Shown: positions 24,959-33,131 of the stretch, piece after piece
How positions within the stretch are numbered: the stretch's first letter is position 1
How the letters are laid out: every line of letters starts with the position of its first letter
Assembly (NCBI GenBank): GCA_023410575.1
Contig: JAEYPP010000039.1
Coordinates: forward strand, 8,483 to 72,482
Origin: Bacillota bacterium
GTDB taxonomy: Bacteria > Bacillota > Clostridia > Lachnospirales > Lachnospiraceae
DNA: 64,000 nt
Direction of reading: 5' to 3'
The notes under the pieces: generated by a model
The model's input: only the letters and a program-made list of their open reading frames with translations
Database searches by the model: none
Told to the model about the DNA's origin: nothing
Translations under genes and position numbers: made by a program

Positions 24959-26683
24959 CTAACAATCCATAATCATCTCAGTTAATGGTTTACCACCTGG
25001 TACAATTGGTAAAACGTTAGCTTCACGTTCAATGATAAACTCAATCAAAGTTGGTTTGTTTTTATTGCTTCTTGCTACTTCAAATGCATGATCTATATCT
25101 TCGATTCTTTCTACACGTAATCCTACTGCATCATAACTCTGTGCAAGTTTTACGAAATCAGGAGCATACTTTGGACATTGTTTCTCTTTATTCGTACAAT
25201 CACGATTACATTGTTTACGATAAGTTAAGCAAGTACATGAGTAACGCTTATCAAAAAACATTTCCTGCCACTGTCTAACATTGCCAAGATAACCATTATT
25301 AAATACACATAGAACTAATGGTAACTCTTGCGCAATTGCCGTTGCCATCTCCTGAATATTCATCTGCATACCACCATCTCCAGAAATGCAGATGACTTCT
25401 TTATGTGGATTTCCAATTTTAGCGCCGATTGCTGCTGGAAATCCATATCCCATCGTACCAAGACCACCCGATGTTAGTAATTGTCGATTTTCATCAATCT
25501 CGACATATTGAGTCGTCCAAAGCTGGTTTTGACCAACATCTGTTACAATGATTGAATTCTTAAAGGTTTCGTTTATTTTTCTAATAATAACTTCAGGTGT
25601 CATACCCTCATACTTGTTCATATGAATTGGATATTGATCTCTCCAATCTTTCACCTGCTTTACCCATGAATTAATCTCAAGACGTTTTGCACCTTCCAAT
25701 AATTTTTCAATTGCTGCTTTTGCATCTGCAACAATCGGAATATTAACTACAACATTTCTTGAAATTGATGCTGGATCAATATCAACGTGAATGATTGTGG
25801 CATTTTTTGCAAACTCGCTTATTTTACCTGTAATACGGTCATTAAATCTTGTTCCTATCGAAAATAAAACATCACACTCACTAATTGCATGATTCGATGC
25901 ATAGTTACCATGGATTCCAATGTTTCCAATATAAAGCGGATGGTTCGTTGCGATTGCACCTTTTCCCATTATTGTAGTTATAACAGGAACTCCTGTTAAT
26001 TCCGCTAACTTTGTCATCTCACTTTGTGCTCTAGCAATATTAACGCCACCACCAATCAAAAATACTGGTTTTTTCGCAGCACCAAGTACAGACAAAGCAC
26101 GTTTAATCTGTCCTGCATGAACTGTTGTATTTGGTTTATAGCCTCGAATATTAACATCGCTAGGATACTCAGCGCTGCCCATAGCAAGCTGTATATCCTT
26201 CGGTATATCAACGAGTACAGGACCAGGTTTTCCTGTTCTAGCAATATAAAAAGCTTCCTTAATAATTCGTCCTAAGTCCTTACGATCGCGAACGGTAACT
26301 GCATATTTGCATATGTTTCTCGTAATCCCAACGATATCAACCTCTTGAAATGCATCATTTCCAATTAAACTCGTTAATACCTGACCAGTAAAGCATACAA
26401 GAGGAACACTATCAAAGTTTGCAGTTGCAATACCCGTTACTAAATTCGTTGCACCAGGTCCACTTGTAACTAAACATACTCCAACCTTACCAGTGGATCG
26501 AGCATATCCATCCGCTTCGTGCGCTAATGCTTGTTCATGACGCGGTAAAATGACATTAATTTTGTCTTGATCATAGATTGCATCAAATAAATCAATTGCA
26601 GTTCCACCTGGATATGCAAATAAAGTATCTACACCTTCTTCAATCAATGCCTTAACAAACAGCTCCGTTCCCTTAATTTCCAT
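24959..26683 (-). CDS. ilvB: Acetolactate synthase large (catalytic) subunit with a cysteine-rich insertion
   Basis: A 574-residue ThDP enzyme. The catalytic Glu is in LPRHEQALAHEADGYAR, the FAD/quinone-oxidase-like fold in the middle, and the ThDP motif GDGGMQMNIQE near the C-terminus. It condenses two pyruvates (or pyruvate and 2-oxobutyrate) for valine, leucine and isoleucine synthesis. Between QEMFFDKRYS and APDFVKLAQSY, at about residues 480-508, there is an extra segment with five cysteines (CTC, QCNRDC, QC) where most homologues have only a few residues. It could bind a metal or form a redox switch; that is inferred. Expression is controlled by a T-box. Confidence 0.93.
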   Translation of the reverse strand: MEIKGTELFVKALIEEGVDTLFAYPGGTAIDLFDAIYDQDKINVILPRHEQALAHEADGYARSTGKVGVCLVTSGPGATNLVTGIATANFDSVPLVCFTGQVLTSLIGNDAFQEVDIVGITRNICKYAVTVRDRKDLGRIIKEAFYIARTGKPGPVLVDIPKDIQLAMGSAEYPSDVNIRGYKPNTTVHAGQIKRALSVLGAAKKPVFLIGGGVNIARAQSEMTKLAELTGVPVITTIMGKGAIATNHPLYIGNIGIHGNYASNHAISECDVLFSIGTRFNDRITGKISEFAKNATIIHVDIDPASISRNVVVNIPIVADAKAAIEKLLEGAKRLEINSWVKQVKDWRDQYPIHMNKYEGMTPEVIIRKINETFKNSIIVTDVGQNQLWTTQYVEIDENRQLLTSGGLGTMGYGFPAAIGAKIGNPHKEVICISGDGGMQMNIQEMATAIAQELPLVLCVFNNGYLGNVRQWQEMFFDKRYSCTCLTYRKQCNRDCTNKEKQCPKYAPDFVKLAQSYDAVGLRVERIEDIDHAFEVARSNKNKPTLIEFIIEREANVLPIVPGGKPLTEMIMDC

Positions 26684-26799
26684 AATTACTACCTCCTTAA
26701 TTTTTATATTCGTTATGTAAAAACAATGTGTGCATCAAAGCATGCTTTCTTTTGGAAGCTTTGATTAGGGTGACAAAAGTACTTTCCTATCATTTCTTT

Positions 26800-26846
26800 C
26801 GTCATTTTGCACATAAATAGAGTTGCCAAAAATGGGATGACAAACA
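26800..26846. repeat. Partial family B element between T-box and ilvB
   Basis: GTCATTTTGCACATAAATAG followed by AATGGGATGACAAACAT matches the left arm of the family B repeats at 13130 and 13408 with some drift. It directly abuts the T-tract of the T-box terminator and has no right arm. Confidence 0.6.
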
Positions 26847-26847
26847 T

Positions 26848-26881
26848 AAAAAAAGCCCTAAGCTAATTAATAGCTTAGGGC
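26848..26881 (-). terminator. T-box intrinsic terminator
   Basis: A perfect 11-bp stem GCCCTAAGCTA / TAGCTTAGGGC with a 5-base loop, followed on the minus strand by seven T residues. Confidence 0.92.
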
Positions 26882-27156
26882 GAATATACCATCCGCGTTA
26901 CCACCTAAATTCAGAGAAACTCTGCACTCTGCCGATACGAACTTAACGTTGATATCGCTTTCCTTGTAACGGTGGAAACTCCGATGAAGTCTACTAAAGA
27001 TTTCTCTTGTTCAATTCACTGCTCAAAGGCTACTTCCTAGCATTCCTGCTAAGCATTACGCTCTACTACCTCGATAAAGATTTTCACCAGCCATCTTCTC
27101 TCTATAATCTTAGTGAGTAGGTACTCCTCCTCATCATTGCATTTGTTTTATGTATT
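26848..27156 (-). promoter_or_regulatory. T-box riboswitch leader of ilvB-ilvN
   Basis: On the minus strand the order is: stem I with AGAGAGAAGATGGCTGGTGAAA (AG bulge and distal loop), then GGAAGTAGCC, the antiterminator T-box sequence TTAGGTGGTAACGCGG at 26893-26908, and a terminator. The triplet in the GGAA-NNN-R context is GTA (27031-27033), a valine codon, so uncharged tRNA-Val would turn the operon on. The specifier assignment is from pattern only. The class is certain; the amino acid is likely. Confidence 0.9.
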
Positions 27157-27162
27157 TTTTAG

Positions 27163-27191
27163 AGTTTACCATTGTATTTCATATATGTCAA
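27163..27191 (-). promoter_or_regulatory. Sigma-A promoter of the ilvBN T-box transcript
   Basis: The minus strand reads TTGACA, 17 bases, TAAACT: a perfect -35 and a 4/6 -10. The predicted start near 27156 fits the 5' end of the T-box. Confidence 0.7.
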
Positions 27192-27257
27192 TGCTTTTTT
27201 TACTTTATTTCACATGAAATGAAAAAACTTCGTAAATCAATAACTTCCAATCTCAGA

Positions 27258-27286
27258 TTGATATTTTTTCTATTTATCGTTATACT
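27258..27286 (+). promoter_or_regulatory. Sigma-A promoter of the thioesterase gene
   Basis: Plus strand TTGATA, 17 bases, TATACT, about 30 bases upstream of the ATG at 27315. It also supports the internal start: a longer frame beginning at 27150 would run through this promoter and the ilv promoter. Confidence 0.65.
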
Positions 27287-27314
27287 AAATATAAATAAAT
27301 TAAATGGAGAATAT

Positions 27315-27803
27315 ATGAGTAACGGTGAATTTGAAAAAGAAAAAAGAGTACAGGATTCCCAAACAGAGCAAACTTATCTTCTTATGTCACAGCACCTGAA
27401 TGGATGTGGCCGCTTATTTGGTGGACAACTTCTATCTTGGATTGACGAATTAGCTGGAATTGTGGCGATGCGTCATGCTGGTGGTAATGTTATTACTGCT
27501 TCCATTGACAATTTACAATTCAAGCATGGTGCTCATATCAATGATCTCATCGTATTAATTGGTCGAGTGACGTATGTTGGGAACTCATCAATGGAAATAC
27601 GAATTGATACTTATGTTGAACAAAGCGATGGGTCAAGATATCCTATCAATCGTGCATACTTTGTTATGGTAGCACTCGATGAGCGTGAAATACCAAAACG
27701 TGTTCCTCGGCTTAAACTAGAAACCTTAGAACAAGAGGCAGAATGGGAAGCGGCGAAAAAGCGAGATGATTTAAGAAAGCAACGAAAAGCAGAAGGCTAT
27801 TGA
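27315..27803 (+). CDS. Acyl-CoA thioesterase, hotdog fold (YciA/BACH type)
   Basis: The start MSNGEFEKEKRVQ at 27315 follows GGAGA, giving 162 residues. The hotdog motif is clear: HLNGCGRLFGGQLLSWIDELAGIVAMRHAGG (the Asn-Gly and following Asp of the active site), then SIDNLQFKHGAHINDLI. These enzymes hydrolyse acyl-CoA esters in the cytoplasm; substrate range is not predictable. The C-terminal tail is lysine- and glutamate-rich. It ends in front of a family A palindromic element and faces the M23 gene. Confidence 0.88.
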   Translation: MSNGEFEKEKRVQDSQTEQTYLLMSQHLNGCGRLFGGQLLSWIDELAGIVAMRHAGGNVITASIDNLQFKHGAHINDLIVLIGRVTYVGNSSMEIRIDTYVEQSDGSRYPINRAYFVMVALDEREIPKRVPRLKLETLEQEAEWEAAKKRDDLRKQRKAEGY

Positions 27804-27814
27804 TTGAAAAGAAC

Positions 27815-27945
27815 TATGATGAAAGAAAGAGAATTATCGTATATTTTCTTCGGCGCGTTTCACTCACAAGCCCACAATATTACGTGTGGGTATGTAAGGC
27901 ACTACGAAAATATACGATAATTCTCTTTCTTTTCATACTCTTACT
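27815..27945. repeat. Family A palindromic element, copy 3
   Basis: A perfect 27-bp stem (27822-27848 with 27906-27932) encloses the core TTCGGCGCG, CTCACAAGCCCACA, GTGTGGGTATGTAAGGCACTACG. The stem sequence differs at several positions from copy 1 (23695), yet both arms have changed together so that pairing is kept. It lies between two convergent genes. Confidence 0.85.
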
Positions 27946-27987
27946 AAAATCAATCACAAGCCTTTTTCTTTTATCTTATTTTATTAT

Positions 27988-29130
27988 TTATCTTGCATTC
28001 TTTAGATATGGATATGGGTCTACATAAGAGCCATTCTTAACAACACTAAAATGTAAATGAGCTCCAGTTGAAATACCAGTGGAACCACATAGTGCAATGA
28101 CATCTCCTTGCGATACCTTTTGTCCTCTACTAACTGATAACTTTGAATTATGAAGATAACGAGTAATTAAACCATTACCATGATCAATCTCCACATAATA
28201 GCCTGCACTTGAACTATACTCTGCTGCTATAACAGTTCCTGAAAGTACTGCAACTACGTTTGCACCTGTTCTACCGCCAATATCAAGACCTTTATGATAA
28301 CTACTTGCTCCTTTGGTAGGTGCAACACGATATCCAAAATACGTATGAATCGTACGATCGGATGGAAGTGGCCAAATCATATTGTTAGCATCATATTTTT
28401 TTTGCTCCTCCAACTTCATAGCTTCTTCCATTGTCATCGCGTATTTATAATCATAAGTAAAGTCAACATAACTCTTATATACATAGCCAGGTTGAGCATC
28501 TACTGATACCTTTACCCATTCATCGAGTTCTTCTAATATTTCCACTTCGTCATCTTGAGCAACTGAAGCAATCTTACTATATTCTGTACCTGCACCTTCT
28601 CTAACATTTAGAGTCGTACATGTAGCTTTTGCATACTTTTTCAAATTTTTATCTGCAAAATCTGCAGCCTCTTCCCCGATAATTAAATACTCTGTTTTAA
28701 CAAAACCTTCAACCTTACCGGAAGAAATTTTTGACCACTCACCTTGCTCACCAATAATAGTAGCAACTGCTTTTGAGTACAAACGTCCAACAATTTCACT
28801 ATCAGTAGAAGCATCTTGACGAATATTCACATAGTCGTTCACATTAGCAAATGCGAGATCTGCAAATTGTATTGATGTACGATCTACTTTTTCCATTACC
28901 GTTCCGCCAACATTAAAAGTTGTCACAACATTACTGATTGAAATTCCATTCTCAGATAGAATCTCATCATAGTAATCGTTAATAAGGGCTGACATACCGC
29001 CAATTGCAATATCTGTTTGTTGTATATCTACTGAGTCAGTCTGCTCAGCTTTTACTTGTTTACTATTAAAAATTGAGCTTATCATTAGTGCAAATAACAT
29101 AACAAGTATTCCTTGTTTCAATCTTTTCAA
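27988..29130 (-). CDS. Secreted M23 peptidoglycan endopeptidase with two SH3b domains
   Basis: A 380-residue protein with an N-terminal signal peptide (KRLKQGILVMLFALMISSIF, cleavage after about VKA). Two bacterial SH3 repeats follow (about residues 85-150, NVNDYVNIRQDAS; and 165-225, TLNVREGAGTEYSK). The M23 domain is at the C-terminus: HKGLDIGG (zinc His and Asp) and HLHFSVV. It should cut peptide cross-links in the wall, with the SH3b domains as wall anchors. It has a strong promoter of its own and converges on the thioesterase gene. Confidence 0.92.
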   Translation of the reverse strand: MKRLKQGILVMLFALMISSIFNSKQVKAEQTDSVDIQQTDIAIGGMSALINDYYDEILSENGISISNVVTTFNVGGTVMEKVDRTSIQFADLAFANVNDYVNIRQDASTDSEIVGRLYSKAVATIIGEQGEWSKISSGKVEGFVKTEYLIIGEEAADFADKNLKKYAKATCTTLNVREGAGTEYSKIASVAQDDEVEILEELDEWVKVSVDAQPGYVYKSYVDFTYDYKYAMTMEEAMKLEEQKKYDANNMIWPLPSDRTIHTYFGYRVAPTKGASSYHKGLDIGGRTGANVVAVLSGTVIAAEYSSSAGYYVEIDHGNGLITRYLHNSKLSVSRGQKVSQGDVIALCGSTGISTGAHLHFSVVKNGSYVDPYPYLKNAR

Positions 29131-29208
29131 GTTAATTCCCCCATCGGTAGCTCTTCTATTATAGTTTTATTACACGTATATTACATAAATGTTACAACGC
29201 CTTCCACA

Positions 29209-29237
29209 ATAATACCAAAAACCACAAGGAATGTCAA
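29209..29237 (-). promoter_or_regulatory. Sigma-A promoter of the M23 endopeptidase gene
   Basis: The minus strand reads TTGACA, 17 bases, TATTAT, with a predicted leader of about 70 bases. Confidence 0.72.
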
Positions 29238-29325
29238 CTTTTGAAGTTGATTTCATGCATACTGCACAAATTCTGATTATTTAGATGAATATGATAAGTC
29301 TTGAATGGAAACTTTGTCGAATTAA

Positions 29326-29354
29326 TTGACATAAATTTAAAAATAAAGTAAAAT
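29326..29354 (+). promoter_or_regulatory. Sigma-A promoter of the trigger-factor-like gene
   Basis: Plus strand TTGACA, 17 bases, TAAAAT. The predicted start near 29361 leaves an unusually long leader of about 180 bases, in which I see a second -10-like TATAAT near 29390 but no clear riboswitch. Confidence 0.65.
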
Positions 29355-29542
29355 ATCTTGAGGAAAAATCACAAAAGATTCATAGTTTTGATGTATAATA
29401 GCATAGGGTACATACTACATGATTCGTTTGTACTTTATATTATCAAATAAATACTCTATACCCTGTAATATGGGAACGTGAGTATGAAGTTTGGAAGTAT
29501 AAAATTATTAAGATCCAAGAAATAGCGGAGAAAGAGGTTAAG

Positions 29543-30754
29543 ATGGGAGAAAAAAAGCAAACTGATAATCAAATGAGCTTAAGTAAAGAAAGAAAACTTG
29601 CTCGAAAAAAAGAGATTGCGCAAATGAAGCGCAGTAAGGCTATATCAAGAGTAATTAGCATATGCGTTATTGTTTTGTTAATTGCAGGGATTGGTTCACT
29701 GATTGGCTATAAAATTTATCGTAAAGCTATTGAAGTTGTACCAAGTTCAGATTTCAGTCAAGGTCTAAAAGAAGATGGTTTTATTGACGGAGTAACAGCA
29801 ACTGATTATGTCGAATTATGCGACTATAATAACATTACCGTAACTTCTGATGATGTTTCTTACACTGAGGAAGAGTTAGCAGCAGATATAAAAGAGATTG
29901 TAGATAAAAAAACAACTTTAGATGCAAACACTGATGCTGCAATTGTTGATGGTGACAAAGTTAACATTGATTATGTTGGATCCATTGATGGACAAGAGTT
30001 TGAAGGTGGTAATTCCAATGGTGAAGGTTATGATTTAACAATTGGCTCCAATTCAATGATTGAAGGTTTTGAAGATCAATTAATTGGCCATAAAGTTGGT
30101 GAGACCTTTACTATCAACGCAACCTTCCCAGAAGATTATCAACTGGATGAGACTTTAGCAGGTAAAGCTGCAAGCTTTGAAGTTACTATTAATGGTATTT
30201 ATGTTGCTCCTGCTTTTGATGATGCTTTTGTTAAGGAAAATCTCTCTGACAAGGCTTCTACTGCAGATGAATACAAGGAATACTTAAAAACAACGAAATA
30301 TAATGCAAAGTTAGATACTTGGTTAATGAATTATCTTAAAACAAACTCTACAGCAACTAGTTATCCTGAAAGCTATATAAAAGATTTAAAAGAAGTTAGA
30401 AAATTTATTGATTATTCGAATTTTGAATACAACAAGCAATTATATGAACAAAGTTATGGAATATCACCAATTGCAACTTTTGATGCTTACATTGGTAAAT
30501 CAGAAGTAGAATATGACAAAGAACTTGCTGAAACTGTAAAACCTGATGCTTTAGAAGCTTTAGTTTACCAAGCAATTCTTGAAAAAGAGGGCGTAGCAGT
30601 TACAGAAGCTGACTATATTGCTTACCTTGAAGCTAATGGACAGACAAAAGAAGACTATGATGCAGATGTTGAGCAATTTGGTAAAGGTTATGTAATGCAT
30701 GAAATGGTAAGAATCAAGGCTCTTGATATAGTAAAAGCAAAACTTAAGAAGTAA
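29543..30754 (+). CDS. Membrane-anchored trigger-factor-like peptidyl-prolyl isomerase
   Basis: The 403-residue protein has a charged cytoplasmic N-terminus, one membrane helix at about residues 33-56 (VISICVIVLLIAGIGSLIGY), then an FKBP domain at about 130-215 (DGDKVNIDYVGSIDGQEFEGG, GSNSMIEGFEDQLIGHKVGE). A helical C-terminal region of about 190 residues resembles the trigger factor C-domain. Trigger factor's ribosome-binding N-domain is missing and replaced by the anchor. I infer a chaperone/foldase acting outside the membrane on exported proteins. It is monocistronic and ends at a family A repeat. Confidence 0.85.
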   Translation: MGEKKQTDNQMSLSKERKLARKKEIAQMKRSKAISRVISICVIVLLIAGIGSLIGYKIYRKAIEVVPSSDFSQGLKEDGFIDGVTATDYVELCDYNNITVTSDDVSYTEEELAADIKEIVDKKTTLDANTDAAIVDGDKVNIDYVGSIDGQEFEGGNSNGEGYDLTIGSNSMIEGFEDQLIGHKVGETFTINATFPEDYQLDETLAGKAASFEVTINGIYVAPAFDDAFVKENLSDKASTADEYKEYLKTTKYNAKLDTWLMNYLKTNSTATSYPESYIKDLKEVRKFIDYSNFEYNKQLYEQSYGISPIATFDAYIGKSEVEYDKELAETVKPDALEALVYQAILEKEGVAVTEADYIAYLEANGQTKEDYDADVEQFGKGYVMHEMVRIKALDIVKAKLKK

Positions 30755-30815
30755 TTCTACGAAGAGATTTGAGACAAAAAAAGTATGCTTCGCGTCTTTA
30801 AAACTATATCTAAAA

Positions 30816-30990
30816 TGGGGTTGTCGTACTAGCTGAATATTGAATAAAAGAATGAAGGGCGAAGGTATTTTTCGGAGTGCCTTACAAGTCCCCACACGCA
30901 CTTTGTGGGGCTTGTGAGCGTAGCACTACAGCGAAAATATACCATTGCCCTTCACTCTTTATTCATAGTGCCCTTAGTGCCACAACCCCA
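30816..30990. repeat. Family A palindromic element, copy 4 (inverted)
   Basis: A 175-base element bounded by TGGGGTTGT / ACAACCCCA. The arms GAATAAAAGA-TGAAGGGC and GCCCTTCA-TCTTTATTC pair with a few mismatches. The core reads CGGAGTGCCTTACAAG, TCCCCACAC, TGTGGGGCTTGTGAGCG, i.e. copy 1 in reverse orientation. It again lies between convergent genes (trigger-factor-like and symporter). Confidence 0.85.
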
Positions 30991-30998
30991 TATTCTTA

Positions 30999-32267
30999 TC
31001 ATGTGCTTTTTTTATGGTAACAACTGTGATCTAACGTTCCTTCCGTCTGTGCAACACAAGCAGCTACCACCAAGTCTCCAGTTGCATTGGTTGCAGTATG
31101 AATCTGGTCTACAATACGATATATTCCCGTCACAAGCCCGATTACCTCAACTGGTAAACCCATACTTATAATCATAGTCGTTCCAATAACAAGTCCAATC
31201 TGTGGTACTGCTGCACAACCAACCGACAATAAGGTCGCTTGAAAAATTAAAGAGACCAATTGTCCAATTGTTAAATTCACTCCTGCTATCTGTGCCGCGA
31301 ATACTACTATCAATCCAAAAAAAATACCCGTTCCATCCATATTGGCAGTTGCACCAAATGGTAATACAAAACTCGAAATCTCCTTTGGTATTCCTAGCTT
31401 TTCCTTTGAATTCTTCATTGATATTGGAAGTGCTGCCATAGAAGTACAAGTACTAAAACCAATAAGCCACGACTCAAATGCTACTTTTAAAAAATATATT
31501 GGAGATACTTTGACTACAAATAATAAAAGTGGAATATACACAATTAACACTTGTAAACCAGCTGCAATATAGTCAGTCAATATAAATTTAAAGATGTTAC
31601 CTAAAATAGATGTACCATACGTCGCCATCGCACTTGCCATTAACCCAAAGACACCAATCGGAATATATAAGACAATAATATCTATGATTCGATACATTAC
31701 CTTAGCTCCTAGCTTAAAGCCTTTCTCGACTCGAACTCCTTTATCTCCAAGTAGTATAATCGCAATTCCCAAAAAAACTGAAAATGTAATAATCTGAAGC
31801 ATATTTCCTTCAGCAAATGCAGTAATCACATTTAAAGGAATCATATCTAGAATCGTATCATAGATACTTGGAAATTGTGTGATCGTAACTTCTCCAATTT
31901 CCTTTCCAAGTTCAACTCCCACTCCAGGTTTAATGATATACGCGACTGCTAAGCCAATCATAATTGAAATTGCACTTGTTATTGTGAAAAAGGAAATTGC
32001 CTTAATACCAATGCTTTTTAGCCGTTTTAGATCACTAAGTTCAGCGATTGCGGATACAATGGAAAAGAAAACTAGCGGGACTACAATCATTCGAATTAGC
32101 CGAATAAATATATCACCAAGAAAAGCCAAGAATTCGGATAAGTTTGCAATCCAAGTGACTTTAGTACCACCAAGAACACTTAGTATCATACCTGTTGCTA
32201 ATCCTAAGAATAGCGACCCAAAGATTACTTGCCACATCTTAATTCTTCTTTTCTTTTTTGCGACCAT
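30999..32267 (-). CDS. Dicarboxylate/amino acid:cation symporter (DAACS family)
   Basis: A 422-residue membrane protein with the DAACS (SLC1/GltPh) pattern of eight helices and two re-entrant hairpins. Diagnostic segments are a serine-rich SWLIGFSTCTSMAALPIS loop and the NMDGT motif (GATANMDGTGIFFG). It would import glutamate, aspartate or C4-dicarboxylates with sodium or protons; substrate cannot be fixed from sequence. The start follows GGAGG at slightly long spacing. It stands alone between two regions of other function. Confidence 0.9.
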   Translation of the reverse strand: MVAKKKRRIKMWQVIFGSLFLGLATGMILSVLGGTKVTWIANLSEFLAFLGDIFIRLIRMIVVPLVFFSIVSAIAELSDLKRLKSIGIKAISFFTITSAISIMIGLAVAYIIKPGVGVELGKEIGEVTITQFPSIYDTILDMIPLNVITAFAEGNMLQIITFSVFLGIAIILLGDKGVRVEKGFKLGAKVMYRIIDIIVLYIPIGVFGLMASAMATYGTSILGNIFKFILTDYIAAGLQVLIVYIPLLLFVVKVSPIYFLKVAFESWLIGFSTCTSMAALPISMKNSKEKLGIPKEISSFVLPFGATANMDGTGIFFGLIVVFAAQIAGVNLTIGQLVSLIFQATLLSVGCAAVPQIGLVIGTTMIISMGLPVEVIGLVTGIYRIVDQIHTATNATGDLVVAACVAQTEGTLDHSCYHKKST

Positions 32268-32369
32268 TTACGACATCCTCCACACCATAATAAATGCTTA
32301 CTAGGTTTATTATGGTTGATAAAAGAGGAAAATATTCTTTACCACTAGACAATGAAATAACCGTTGCTA

Positions 32370-33131
32370 CTACAACTTCTTCTTGTTAAATACAACAACT
32401 GAAGTTGTAAGAGCAGCTACCATCAAAACTCCATTAACAATCAAAGGCAAGATAAAATCAGTTACATCTCTTTCTTTACGTAGCAAGGACACATTATCAG
32501 AGGATAACATGATTGGATTATATTCTTGTAGCTGTGGAATGATATTAAGCATAAATAAGGCACCAATCACTATTGCTGTTACTAATAGAGCTCCATAGCT
32601 ACTTTTAAACAAAACTCCACCAAGGATTACAATGGCTGCTAACATCAAACCAAAGAACCACAAGCAAACAGCAGAGAAGAATAAACTTGGAACTGTTTCT
32701 TCCCAGAAAAATCTTGTATAAAGATACGAAATTACAAAACAAAAGAAATATGAAAACGTCCAAATAAGTCCTACCGACGTAAATTTAGCTAGTATTACAT
32801 TTTTTCTTGATAATCCCTTTGTCAGTACATTAACTAATGTTCCTTTACTAACTTCATTTGATATGATTCCACTAAACACAATCACAAAAACGACTAAGCC
32901 CATCTGAGGAACATTTTTATAAAATTGCATCCAGGAATCCATAGCTACTGGCTCTGTTATTGTAATCTGTATACCATCTTGCACAAGACTCTTTATAAGA
33001 TCTGGTAAAAATTTGGCAGTAACAGGACTCAGTACACCAATGATAAAAAAGACAACACCCATAATAAGCAATTTATATGTTCTTGCCATTTCTCTAAATT
33101 CTTTTTTTACAAATGCAGTATATGCTCTCAT
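32370..33131 (-). CDS. ABC transporter permease (ABC-2 type, YxlG-like)
   Basis: A 253-residue protein with six predicted membrane helices and the typical start AYTAFVKKEFREMARTYKLLIMG. The segment FSGIISNEVSKGTLVNVLTKGLSRKN is characteristic of ABC-2 permeases. The start overlaps the ATPase stop by 4 bases (ATGA). With the ATPase and the small PLDc_N protein upstream it forms a yxlEFG-like module; cargo unknown. Confidence 0.85.
   Translation of the reverse strand: MRAYTAFVKKEFREMARTYKLLIMGVVFFIIGVLSPVTAKFLPDLIKSLVQDGIQITITEPVAMDSWMQFYKNVPQMGLVVFVIVFSGIISNEVSKGTLVNVLTKGLSRKNVILAKFTSVGLIWTFSYFFCFVISYLYTRFFWEETVPSLFFSAVCLWFFGLMLAAIVILGGVLFKSSYGALLVTAIVIGALFMLNIIPQLQEYNPIMLSSDNVSLLRKERDVTDFILPLIVNGVLMVAALTTSVVVFNKKKL

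Noticed and set aside
27150..27314. Longer N-terminus of the thioesterase
   Set aside because: The extension would run through the ilv promoter region and the gene's own promoter; the ATG at 27315 has a GGAGA site and the right family length.
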